Part shown: piece by piece, positions 46,133 to 54,542 of the stretch
Layout of the letters: each line of letters begins with the position of its first letter
How positions within the stretch are numbered: the stretch's first letter is position 1
Assembly: GCF_013149275.1 (NCBI RefSeq)
Contig: NZ_JABGNA010000007.1
Coordinates: 252,448-316,447 of the forward strand
Direction of reading: 5' to 3'
Length of the DNA: 64,000 bases
DNA from: Mucilaginibacter sp. SG564
GTDB taxonomy: Bacteria > Bacteroidota > Bacteroidia > Sphingobacteriales > Sphingobacteriaceae
Translations under genes and position numbers: made by a program
Notes under the pieces: model-generated
Seen by the model: the letters and a program-made list of their open reading frames with translations, nothing else
What the model was told of the DNA's origin: nothing
Database searches by the model: none

Positions 46133-46241
46133 AAAAAGTGGGTTTACACTTTTTGGACACAAAAATATATAATTACTTGATTATCAATTATATAAACCCA
46201 TGTTAACCCTAAAAAGTGTAAACCATGTAAACCCACTTTTT
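46133..46241. repeat. Dispersed repeat (gtgggtttac type): shortened left copy and exact 31-bp right copy
   Basis: 46211-46241 is the exact reverse complement of 12266-12296. A 22-nt left form (46133-46154) lacks 9 bp of the centre, so the two copies can pair as a hairpin with a bulge. The repeat lies between cysN and its terminator. Confidence 0.85.
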
Positions 46242-46262
46242 AACAAAATGGAGTAGTCATTC

Positions 46263-46308
46263 AAAAACAAAGTCCTGCTTTCTTTTGAGAAACCAGGACT
46301 TTGTTTTT
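46263..46308. terminator. Bidirectional terminator between cysN and rfbD
   Basis: Perfect 15-bp arms (46263-46277 with 46294-46308) and an inner 5-bp stem (tttct/agaaa) separated by one mismatch, ending in T and A tracts. Confidence 0.88.
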
Positions 46309-46324
46309 ATGATGCCAATAAAAA

Positions 46325-46350
46325 GCTCCCCCTTCAGGGGGCTGGGGGGC
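46325..46350 (-). repeat. C-rich repeat at the 3' end of rfbD
   Basis: The sequence ctcccccttcagggggctgg encodes the last residues and stop of rfbD on the minus strand (LCPPAP). It has the look of the gcccccaagcccc-type intergenic repeats of this bacterial group (unverified general knowledge). Confidence 0.55.
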
Positions 46351-47200
46351 ACAGTCTTTCTAAACAAGTTATCAGACTGTCTCTCCAATAAGGTATCTGG
46401 ATATTAAAAGTAGCTTTGATCTTCGCCTTATCCATTACCGAAAATGCTGGACGGGTGGCCCGTGTAGGATACTCGCTGGTGCGTATGGGATATGTTTTTA
46501 CCTGGGTTCCGGACAGGTCAAATATTCCTTTGGCAAAATCATACCATGAGGTTACCCCTTCATTACTATAATGATAAATGCCAAAGCTTTCACTGCCCGA
46601 TGTAATGATATCCAATATAACGACTGCCAGATCAATAGCATACGTAGGCGTACCTATCTGGTCGGCAATGATCTTCAATTCGTCGCGCTCCGCCCCTAAT
46701 TTGAGCATTGTTTTCACAAAATTATTACCATATTCCGAATACAACCAACTGGTGCGCAAGATAAAGTGCTGTGGTAATATACGGACAACATCCTGCTCGC
46801 CTTCTAATTTGGTAAGACCATATATGCTTATCGGGTCAGCTATATCTGTTTCAACAAGCGGATAGGGTTTATCACCCTTAAAAACAAAATCTGTTGAGGT
46901 ATGAACCAATATGGCACCGTATTGCTTACAAGCCTGAGCCAGATTGGCTGCCCCGGTCCTGTTTATTTTGCGGGCCATATCCACATCATCCTCTGCTTTA
47001 TCAACGGCTGTGTAAGCAGCACAGTTAATGACATAGGCCGGTCTGTATTGTTCAAATACTTTTGATATAGCATCTGTATCCAGGATATTAGCTTCTGTTT
47101 CAGGAGGAAAAATAATGGTACTTATACCTTTTTCGGCCGAAACCTTTTTGAGGCATTGTCCCAGTTGTCCGGACGCTCCGAAAACCACAATGTTTTGCAT
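46334..47200 (-). CDS. rfbD: dTDP-4-dehydrorhamnose reductase
   Basis: 288 residues of an extended SDR. The NADPH loop is VFGASGQLGQ and the catalytic YGLTK (YxxxK). NCAAYTAVDKAEDD and RTSWLYSEYGNNFVKTML are RfbD signatures. It makes dTDP-L-rhamnose from the RfbC product. It lies 18 bp after rfbC, so the two are co-transcribed. The C-terminus is formed by a C-rich repeat, probably without effect on the active site. Confidence 0.95.
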   Translation of the reverse strand: MQNIVVFGASGQLGQCLKKVSAEKGISTIIFPPETEANILDTDAISKVFEQYRPAYVINCAAYTAVDKAEDDVDMARKINRTGAANLAQACKQYGAILVHTSTDFVFKGDKPYPLVETDIADPISIYGLTKLEGEQDVVRILPQHFILRTSWLYSEYGNNFVKTMLKLGAERDELKIIADQIGTPTYAIDLAVVILDIITSGSESFGIYHYSNEGVTSWYDFAKGIFDLSGTQVKTYPIRTSEYPTRATRPAFSVMDKAKIKATFNIQIPYWRDSLITCLERLCPPAP

Positions 47201-47218
47201 AGTTGTGTTTGTTTATTA

Positions 47219-47773
47219 TTAAAATCCCAGATCAGTAAGCTCCTTTAAAAAGGGTAATTGGTTGTCTTTATCCGCAACTATCAATTCATCATTACCCAAC
47301 TGCCAATTGATATTTAAAGCAGGATCGGCGTAGTTCAGGCCACCTTCGGCTTGTGTATTATAAAAGTTATCACATTTGTATTGAAAAATGGCGGTATCGC
47401 TTAATACAACAAAACCGTGAGCAAAGCCCTTCGGTATGAAAAACTGTTTATGATTATCTGCTGTTAATAATACGCTATGGTGCTGGCCATATGTTGACGA
47501 ATTTTTACGCAGATCAACCGCTACATCTAATACCTCCCCTTGCGTTACCCTCACCAGCTTTGACTGCGCATGTTCTCCTTTTTGCAGATGCAGCCCACGC
47601 AGTACCCCTTTTATTGAGAATGATTCATTATCCTGAACAAATTGAATTTTCGATCCAATCGCATCAATAAATACTTTTTCATTAAAGGATTCGAAAAAAT
47701 AGCCCCTATCATCATTAAAAATACGGGGGGTTAAAACAATAAGCCCTTCAATCGGGGTTGGGGTGATAGTCAT
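47219..47773 (-). CDS. rfbC: dTDP-4-dehydrorhamnose 3,5-epimerase
   Basis: 184 residues of a cupin. GYFFESFNEK, SFSIKGVLRGLHLQ (catalytic His), VTQGEVLDVAVDLR and FFIPKGFAHGFVVL are family marks. It epimerises the 4-keto-6-deoxy sugar at C3 and C5. It lies upstream of rfbD in the same operon. A TAGCTTTG element (47814-47821, minus strand) upstream may be a -7 box. Confidence 0.95.
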   Translation of the reverse strand: MTITPTPIEGLIVLTPRIFNDDRGYFFESFNEKVFIDAIGSKIQFVQDNESFSIKGVLRGLHLQKGEHAQSKLVRVTQGEVLDVAVDLRKNSSTYGQHHSVLLTADNHKQFFIPKGFAHGFVVLSDTAIFQYKCDNFYNTQAEGGLNYADPALNINWQLGNDELIVADKDNQLPFLKELTDLGF

Positions 47774-47873
47774 ATATTTATTAAATATTTTGTACCGATA
47801 ACGACCGGATATACAAAGCTATTACATATTTTAAAGTTGTAATCTATTATTCAAAAATGAACAAGACTGCACG

Positions 47874-48959
47874 TTAAATAAACTTAGTACCGAATTTGGC
47901 TTTCACATCGGCCACTACCTGTTTTACATTCTGTTCCTGATCGCGCGGGCAAATCAACAGCGTGTTGTTAGATTCTACCACGATAAAATCATGCAAGCCC
48001 TGTAATATCACCAGTTTCTCGCCCGGTACATTTACCATGCAGTTGGATGAATCATACATGATCACTTTTTCTGACGGGATTACCACGTTGCCCACATAAT
48101 CTTTCTCGGCCAGGTCATAGATCGAGGCCCAGGTGCCCAGATCACTCCAGCCAAAGGCCGATGGCAGTACATACACATTATCCGCCTTTTCCATGATCCC
48201 GTAATCGATAGAGATATTGATACATTGCTGATAAGCTTTGTGCACATAGCTCTTCTCGTCCCCGGTATTGTACACCGGACGTGCTTCCGCGAAGATCTCA
48301 TGCATCTCTGGCAAATGACGACCAAAAGCTTTAACAATGGCTTGAGCCGACCATACAAAGATGCCCGCGTTCCATAGGAAGTCGCCGCTCTGGATAAACG
48401 TTTTGGCTATTTCCAGCGTGGGTTTTTCGGTAAACGTTTTTACTTTATGAAAATCCTGGTTAATGGCCTGGTCGGTATACTGGATATATCCGTAACCTGT
48501 ATCCGGGCGCGATGGCTTAATCCCAAGGGTGATCAAACTATCGGTTGAGGCTGCAGTCTCCAGTGATTTTTCAATCGCTGTCACAAACGCTTCCTCATCC
48601 AGGATCTGCTGATCTGAGGGGGCTACCACGATAACCGCCTCGGGGTTCAGGCTTTCAATCTTGAAACAGCCATAAGCCACGCAAGGTGCCGTATTGCGCA
48701 TCACCGGTTCGGTCAGGATTTGCCCATCGGCCATTTCCGGTAATTGTTGTTTCACCAGTTTGGTATAATTCTCGTTGGTCACCACGTAGATGTTTTCTTT
48801 GGGGCATACTTTCAGAAAACGTTCGTATGTATTTTGGATCAGGGTTTTGCCCGTGCCCAGGATATCTATAAATTGTTTGGGATGCGATGACCGGCTTATG
48901 GGCCAAAAACGGCTCCCGATGCCGCCTGCCATGATGATCGCATAATTGTTTTTATTCAT
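47874..48959 (-). CDS. manC: Mannose-1-phosphate guanylyltransferase
   Basis: 361 residues of the short, single-domain form without an isomerase domain. The nucleotide loop is IMAGGIGSRFWPISRSSHPK. LGIKPSRPDTGYGYIQY and FLWNAGIFVWSAQAIVKAF are typical. It makes GDP-mannose from GTP and mannose-1-phosphate. GDP-mannose is the substrate of the gmd product encoded 3 kb upstream, so this gene feeds GDP-fucose and mannose transfer. Confidence 0.95.
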   Translation of the reverse strand: MNKNNYAIIMAGGIGSRFWPISRSSHPKQFIDILGTGKTLIQNTYERFLKVCPKENIYVVTNENYTKLVKQQLPEMADGQILTEPVMRNTAPCVAYGCFKIESLNPEAVIVVAPSDQQILDEEAFVTAIEKSLETAASTDSLITLGIKPSRPDTGYGYIQYTDQAINQDFHKVKTFTEKPTLEIAKTFIQSGDFLWNAGIFVWSAQAIVKAFGRHLPEMHEIFAEARPVYNTGDEKSYVHKAYQQCINISIDYGIMEKADNVYVLPSAFGWSDLGTWASIYDLAEKDYVGNVVIPSEKVIMYDSSNCMVNVPGEKLVILQGLHDFIVVESNNTLLICPRDQEQNVKQVVADVKAKFGTKFI

Positions 48960-49030
48960 ATGGTAAAAAGGGGGATTAATAACATGTAATATATGTTGAG
49001 TACAAATATCAGGGTCAAAAGTACAGAATA

Positions 49031-49058
49031 AAAAAGCAGTTACGAATTTCGCAACTGC
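49031..49058 (-). terminator. Terminator after ugd
   Basis: A gcagttacg/cgcaactgc-type stem (one mismatch) runs into a T-run on the minus strand. It lies between ugd and manC. Confidence 0.65.
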
Positions 49059-49090
49059 CTCTAAACTTAAACTTCTTCAGGTACAATAGA

Positions 49091-50500
49091 TCACTTTTCC
49101 AAAACATTAGTACCTATTGACCTTACCTGGAATCCAATGGCCCTTAATTTATCGGCGTCAAGTAAATTCCTTCCGTCAAATATTTTAGCTGGTTTTAACA
49201 TATTGTCATAGATCCTTTGCCAGTCGTAACCTTTAAATTCATCCCACTCTGTTAAAACAGCAATAGCATGCGAACCTTTGCAGGCTTCATAAGGATCTTT
49301 GAAAACGTTAACTCCTTTTTTATTCTCCTCCTGCTCCCGGCTACGCAAGTAATCCAGATCGGCATATACCTGGCTTTCGGGAACTTTTGGATCATAAACA
49401 GCAATATCTGCTTGTTCGTGTAATAAGTGATCGGCCACATAAATAGCCGCCGATTCACGGGTATCGTTGGTGTCTTTTTTAAACGCCCAGCCCAAAAATG
49501 TTATTTTTTTGCCGTTAACCGTGTTGTACAGGTTTTTAATGATCTGGTTTGCAAATCGCCTTTTTTGGTGATCATTCATAATAATTACCTGCTCCCAATA
49601 ATCAGCTACTTCCTGTAAGCCATAGCTACGAGCTATATAAACAAGATTTAGAATATCTTTTTGGAAACAAGACCCACCAAACCCTACTGAGGCTTTTAAA
49701 AACTTAGAACCAATTCTGCTATCCGTTCCAATTGCACGCGCAACCTCATTAATATCTGCCTCTGTTTGTTCGCAAATTTCGGTAAGTGAATTAATTGATG
49801 ATACCCGTTGTGCTAAAAACGCGTTTGCAGTTAGTTTTGATAATTCTGATGACCAAACGTTAGTAGTTAATATACGCTCCTTTGGTATCCAATTAGCATA
49901 TACATCAACCAATGCCTGCACAGCCATTTTACCCTCAGGTGTACTGTCACCACCAATTAGTACACGATCTGGGGCATCCAGGTCCTCTATCGCTGTTCCC
50001 TCGGCAAGAAACTCTGGGTTTGACAGTATTTGAAACTGAACGTTATTTCCTGTATGGGTAAGAATATCCTTTATGGCACTGGCAGTTCTAACAGGCAGGG
50101 TAGATTTTTCAACGATGATCTTGTTATCTTTTGCGACACTGGCAATTTGCCTGGCACAAAGCTCAATCCACTTCAAATCGGCAGCTTGTCCTTTACCTGC
50201 TCCATAAGTTTTAGTTGGTGTATTAACAGATATAAATATCATCTGCGCCTCATGAATGGCTTTATCAACTTCGGTAGAGAAAAATAAATTGCGACCTCTC
50301 GCTTCAGCTACAACCTCACTTAAACCTGGTTCATAAATAGGTATATTGTTGGTATCCTTATCATTCCAGGCAGCAATTCGTGCTTCATTAAGATCTACTA
50401 CTGTAACTTGAATATGAGGACATTTTTTTGCAATTACTGCCATTGTTGGGCCGCCAACATACCCAGCGCCTATGCAACAAATCTTGGTTACCTCGGTCAT
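49091..50500 (-). CDS. ugd: UDP-glucose 6-dehydrogenase
   Basis: 469 residues. The NAD loop is IGAGYVGGPTMAVIA (10-24), with SVNTPTKTYG and the catalytic cysteine C278 in GFGGSCFQKD. Two successive NAD oxidations give UDP-glucuronate. By eye its N-terminus follows the animal-type enzyme class (KICCIGAGYVGGPT, VVDLNEARIAAWN, FFSTEVDKAIHEA) rather than the shorter bacterial Ugd. It is part of the sugar-nucleotide block with gmd, fcl and manC. Confidence 0.95.
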   Translation of the reverse strand: MTEVTKICCIGAGYVGGPTMAVIAKKCPHIQVTVVDLNEARIAAWNDKDTNNIPIYEPGLSEVVAEARGRNLFFSTEVDKAIHEAQMIFISVNTPTKTYGAGKGQAADLKWIELCARQIASVAKDNKIIVEKSTLPVRTASAIKDILTHTGNNVQFQILSNPEFLAEGTAIEDLDAPDRVLIGGDSTPEGKMAVQALVDVYANWIPKERILTTNVWSSELSKLTANAFLAQRVSSINSLTEICEQTEADINEVARAIGTDSRIGSKFLKASVGFGGSCFQKDILNLVYIARSYGLQEVADYWEQVIIMNDHQKRRFANQIIKNLYNTVNGKKITFLGWAFKKDTNDTRESAAIYVADHLLHEQADIAVYDPKVPESQVYADLDYLRSREQEENKKGVNVFKDPYEACKGSHAIAVLTEWDEFKGYDWQRIYDNMLKPAKIFDGRNLLDADKLRAIGFQVRSIGTNVLEK

Positions 50501-50575
50501 ATATTTACGAAATTATGTGTATTGATTGTTTATTTGATTGTAATAGTAATACTAACTCAAATAAATAACAAAACA

Positions 50576-51505
50576 TTAATTATTTTTTGTCAAATAATCT
50601 TTATAAGCTAAAGCTATTCCTTCTTCTAATTCAATTTTATGTTTCCACCCCTTGCTGTGTAATTTTGTTACATCCATCAACTTACGCGGAGTTCCATCTG
50701 GTTTTGAGGTATCAAAAGATATATTACCTTCATAACCTACTATTTTTTTGATGAGGAGTGCCAAATCTTTAATAGAAAGATCCTCTCCTGTACCAATATT
50801 CACCAAACCTTGCTCGTCGTAATTCTGCATCAGGTAAAAGCAAGCCTCTGCCAGGTCGTCTGCAAATAAAAACTCTCGCTTTGGCGATCCTGTTCCCCAG
50901 ATAACCACTTCGGGTAATTGTTGATTTTTGGCCTCGTCAAATCTGCGTATAAGAGCCGGTAATACATGTGAATTTTGCGGGTGATAATTATCATTATATC
51001 CGTAAAGATTTGTAGGCATTACCGATATAAAATTACATCCGTATTGATCTCTGTATGCATCGCACATTTTTATACCAGCAATTTTGGCAATTGCATAGGG
51101 CTCATTAGTTGGCTCAAGCAGCCCGGTAAGCAGATATTCTTCCTTTAATGGTTGGGGAGCAAGTTTAGGATAAATACAACTTGACCCTAGGAACATCAGT
51201 TTTTTTACTCCGTTTAGGTACGAATTATGGATAACATTGTTTTGTATCTGCAGGTTTTCGTACAAGAAATCGGCCCGGTAGGTATTATTAGCTACAATAC
51301 CACCAACTTTGGCAGCTGCTAAAAACACATAGTCGGGTTTTTCGCTTGCAAAAAAAGCAGCAACCTCCTGTTGATCCCGTAAATCAAGATCAGCAGAATT
51401 GCGGGTAATAATATTGGAGAAACCTTCTTTGAGTAATTTGCGATGTATGGCCGACCCAACCATTCCTTTATGGCCGGCTATATATATTTTGGAAGCTTTA
51501 TCCAT
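50576..51505 (-). CDS. fcl: GDP-L-fucose synthase
   Basis: 309 residues of an extended SDR. The loop is IAGHKGMVGSAIHRKL, and FLGSSCIYPKLAPQPLKEEY and YAIAKIAGIKMCDAYR (YxxxK) are diagnostic for WcaG/Fcl. It converts GDP-4-keto-6-deoxymannose to GDP-L-fucose by epimerisation and NADPH reduction. It lies 5 bp after gmd and is co-transcribed with it. Confidence 0.96.
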   Translation of the reverse strand: MDKASKIYIAGHKGMVGSAIHRKLLKEGFSNIITRNSADLDLRDQQEVAAFFASEKPDYVFLAAAKVGGIVANNTYRADFLYENLQIQNNVIHNSYLNGVKKLMFLGSSCIYPKLAPQPLKEEYLLTGLLEPTNEPYAIAKIAGIKMCDAYRDQYGCNFISVMPTNLYGYNDNYHPQNSHVLPALIRRFDEAKNQQLPEVVIWGTGSPKREFLFADDLAEACFYLMQNYDEQGLVNIGTGEDLSIKDLALLIKKIVGYEGNISFDTSKPDGTPRKLMDVTKLHSKGWKHKIELEEGIALAYKDYLTKNN

Positions 51506-51510
51506 TACAA

Positions 51511-52626
51511 TTATTCAAACTGGTTTTTAATAACATAACCTGAATCTTTTAGTAATTTTTCTCTTTGGAAAAGTTCCACATCCGATGCAACCATTTCTTT
51601 TACTAAGCCTTGCAGGTCATATTTAGGCTTCCAGCCCAATTTGGTTTTTGATTTGGTTGGATCACCTATAAGCAGATCAACCTCGGTAGGTCTGAAATAC
51701 TTCTCATCAACGGCAACCACTTCCTTACCAATTTCAATTTGAAAATCAGGGTTTGAGCAGCTTACCACATATCCTTTTTCATCCACGCCTTCTCCCTTAA
51801 ATTCAACAGCAATACCTACTTCAGCAAATGCTAATCTTACAAATTCACGCACCCGGGTAGTTACACCTGTGGCTATAACATAATCTTCAGGAGTATCTTG
51901 TTGCAGGATCAGATACATAGCCTCCACGTAATCTTTAGCATGTCCCCAATCTCTTTGCGCATCAAGATTACCTAAGAATAATTTATCTTGTAACCCCATG
52001 GCTATTTTAGCTGTTGCGCGTGTAATTTTACGCGTTACAAATGTTTCGCCACGCAAAGGGCTTTCATGGTTAAACAATATACCATTACATGCATAAATGC
52101 CGTAAGCTTCGCGATAGTTTACGGTGATCCAGTAGGCATACATTTTGGCAACTGCGTATGGCGAGCGCGGGTAAAAAGGAGTAGTTTCTGATTGCGGAAC
52201 AGCTTGTACCAAACCATATAGCTCTGATGTAGATGCCTGATAGATTTTAGTTTTCTTTTCTAAACCTAAAATGCGGATCGCTTCTAATAAACGCAATGTG
52301 CCTATACCATCGGCATTAGCGGTATATTCTGGCGTATCAAAGCTTACCTTAACGTGTGACATGGCTCCTAAATTGTAAATTTCATCAGGCTGTACCTGTT
52401 GAATAATACGTATCAGGTTGGTTGAATCACTTAAATCACCATAATGCAAGATCAATTTAAGTTCAGAATCATGCGGATCCTGATATAAATGATCAATTCT
52501 GTCGGTATTAAACAATGAGCTACGACGTTTGATACCATGAACCTCATAGCCTTTTGATAGCAGCAATTCTGTTAAATAGGCTCCGTCCTGTCCGGTTATA
52601 CCTGTAATAAGTGCAATTTTCTTCAT
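51511..52626 (-). CDS. gmd: GDP-mannose 4,6-dehydratase
   Basis: 371 residues. ITGITGQDGAYLTELLLSKG is the NADP loop, with IKRRSSLFNTDRIDHLY, YQASTSELYG and YAVAKMYAYWITVNYREAYG (YxxxK) all typical of Gmd. It makes the 4-keto-6-deoxy intermediate that Fcl, encoded just downstream, turns into GDP-fucose. A promoter candidate lies about 110 bp upstream. Confidence 0.97.
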   Translation of the reverse strand: MKKIALITGITGQDGAYLTELLLSKGYEVHGIKRRSSLFNTDRIDHLYQDPHDSELKLILHYGDLSDSTNLIRIIQQVQPDEIYNLGAMSHVKVSFDTPEYTANADGIGTLRLLEAIRILGLEKKTKIYQASTSELYGLVQAVPQSETTPFYPRSPYAVAKMYAYWITVNYREAYGIYACNGILFNHESPLRGETFVTRKITRATAKIAMGLQDKLFLGNLDAQRDWGHAKDYVEAMYLILQQDTPEDYVIATGVTTRVREFVRLAFAEVGIAVEFKGEGVDEKGYVVSCSNPDFQIEIGKEVVAVDEKYFRPTEVDLLIGDPTKSKTKLGWKPKYDLQGLVKEMVASDVELFQREKLLKDSGYVIKNQFE

Positions 52627-52736
52627 AGAGTTAATATAGCAGTGGCTTAATTGTAAGCGTTAACAGCATTTATATTGAAAAGTTTTTAAATTTTACAATT
52701 AGTATATTTACCAATAAAAACATTGCAATATAACAA

Positions 52737-52767
52737 CAAAATTACTATTTTATTGAAATATTTACAA
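52737..52767 (-). promoter_or_regulatory. Possible promoter for gmd-fcl
   Basis: On the minus strand, TTG (52765-52767) and TAATTTTG (52737-52744) are 20 bp apart, which fits the -33/-7 spacing. The leader would be about 100 nt. The -33 box overlaps the 3' end of the upstream glycosyltransferase gene. Confidence 0.35.
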
Positions 52768-54018
52768 TTCCAGGCATTTTAATTGTTTTGTAAGGCTATT
52801 CATTACATTATCGATATTCAGGTATTTTAAAGCGTAATCGCGGGCATTATTCCTTTTTGTTTCTATATCGCTTTCTGTATTTATCTTCTGAATGGCGTCG
52901 GCCAAAAGTTCGTCATTACCAGGTTCAACAACATAGCCCACATTATAATTATTAACAACATTGTATAATGACGTACCGCGGGCAGAAGTGATCAAGCTCA
53001 CACCACCAACAGCCAATATGGTTGTAAGTTTTGACGGCATTACCAAATCGCTTGCTTCGCTCTTTTGTAATATCAGGTGCACATCCGCCATATTTAAGAA
53101 CTCATTAAATACCTCTTTCTCCTGCACCGGTAAAAACTGAATATTTGTTAGTTTATTCTGGGTGGCTATCTCAACCAATTTCTCTTTGTATGGCCCCGAT
53201 CCGCAAATAATAAATTTGATGTCTGGGGAATTTTGCAATAATCCGGCAACGTTTAGTATAATTTCAAGTCCTTGTTTTTCGCCTATGGCACCAGAGTAAA
53301 GGCAAACTGTATCGCTTTCCTTATACCCCCACTTCTCTTTTAATAAGTGCCTTGATGGTAAAGGGTAAAATAATGAGGTATCCACCCAATTAGGAAAAAA
53401 CAAAACATCTTTATCAATTTTGGCTCTGATTTTATTGAGCATGCCTTCAGAAATGCTGCTCACATAGTCGGCTTTTAATAATATTTTCTTCTCGACCTTA
53501 AATATCCAGTTAAATAACCTTTTACTTGAGATCATATTAAGGTCCTGCGCAGCCTCTATTTGAAGATCCTGAATATGATATAATAGTTTACCTCCATTAA
53601 ATTTTCTAAGTAGCAAACCTAAATATGCCAAATGGAAGGGAGGGGCGATGGTAATGATAAGATCATATTTTTTCCTGTTTAAAATAAGCTGAAAAATCTT
53701 CCATAGCATCGAGCTCCAAAAGGAAAAATCCTGAATGATCCTTTTCTTACCTGTTGGATCGGCGGGTACGTAAGAAGGACAACGATAAATAGTTAGAGTA
53801 GAATTACTTTCCGGGTATGCAACAACTTCTTTTTTATACCACACGTTTTTATAAGGTGGTTGAACTTTCCAATATGGATAATAAGGAAAGGTAGTTACTA
53901 CAGTACAATTATAACCTTCCCGGGCTAACCAATCCATCATCTCACCATTGTATCTTCCAATACCAGTAGGCTCGGGGGAAAAATTATGACTAATGAGAAG
54001 AATGTTTTTTTTATCCAT
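52762..54018 (-). CDS. Glycosyltransferase family 4 (WcaI-like)
   Basis: 418 residues of a GT-B fold. LISHNFSPEPTGIGRYNGEM is the WcaI-type acceptor start, and YSGAIGEKQGLEIILNVAGL begins the donor domain. The expected E-x7-E region is poorly matched (DLVMPSKLTTILAVGGVSLI). WcaI adds fucose in colanic acid; here a fucose or mannose donor is plausible because gmd-fcl-manC are adjacent. It is the first gene of the minus-strand block that runs through gmd and fcl to ugd and manC. Confidence 0.9.
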   Translation of the reverse strand: MDKKNILLISHNFSPEPTGIGRYNGEMMDWLAREGYNCTVVTTFPYYPYWKVQPPYKNVWYKKEVVAYPESNSTLTIYRCPSYVPADPTGKKRIIQDFSFWSSMLWKIFQLILNRKKYDLIITIAPPFHLAYLGLLLRKFNGGKLLYHIQDLQIEAAQDLNMISSKRLFNWIFKVEKKILLKADYVSSISEGMLNKIRAKIDKDVLFFPNWVDTSLFYPLPSRHLLKEKWGYKESDTVCLYSGAIGEKQGLEIILNVAGLLQNSPDIKFIICGSGPYKEKLVEIATQNKLTNIQFLPVQEKEVFNEFLNMADVHLILQKSEASDLVMPSKLTTILAVGGVSLITSARGTSLYNVVNNYNVGYVVEPGNDELLADAIQKINTESDIETKRNNARDYALKYLNIDNVMNSLTKQLKCLEL

Positions 54019-54542
54019 ATATTATTTTGAAACAGTGTAAAATTAGCAAAAGCCAGTGCAGTGCAACCAGCTATTACTGATAATGAGTATTTAATTTATG
54101 GTTAGATTTATGATTGCAAGCTGCTTTTAAAGGTTAAAAAAATACCAATATTTATTAAAATAATTGGCCCATTTGCTATGTTAAAACCCACATGTTAATT
54201 ATTAAATAATATGGCTAAAAGCATTATTTTTTTCAATTCATAACCACTTTTGATAAAAATTTTAAAAAAAAATGATTTTTATTTTACAAAATAAACATTT
54301 TAGATGCATTTTTACACCATAAAAAAAAGAAAATTTAATTGACTTAATTTTTGTAATTGTTTAAAATCTTAACGCTTATTAATTCAATACTAAACTTCTT
54401 TCTTCAAGAAACAAAAATCCTTATGGAGGATCTGGTTTCCATGAAAAATTATATTTTGTTGAGCTTACAGTTTAATACTACCGCCAACTCAAATAAATGA
54501 CACAAACAATTTAACTCTAGGCCCCTATAGATAAATTTCATT
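54019..54542. other. Divergent intergenic region, no gene seen
   Basis: 524 bp, strongly A+T-rich, between the WcaI-like glycosyltransferase (-) and the MBOAT gene (+). It should hold promoters for both directions. I see no strong hairpin, RNA gene or open frame that I can support. Confidence 0.5.
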
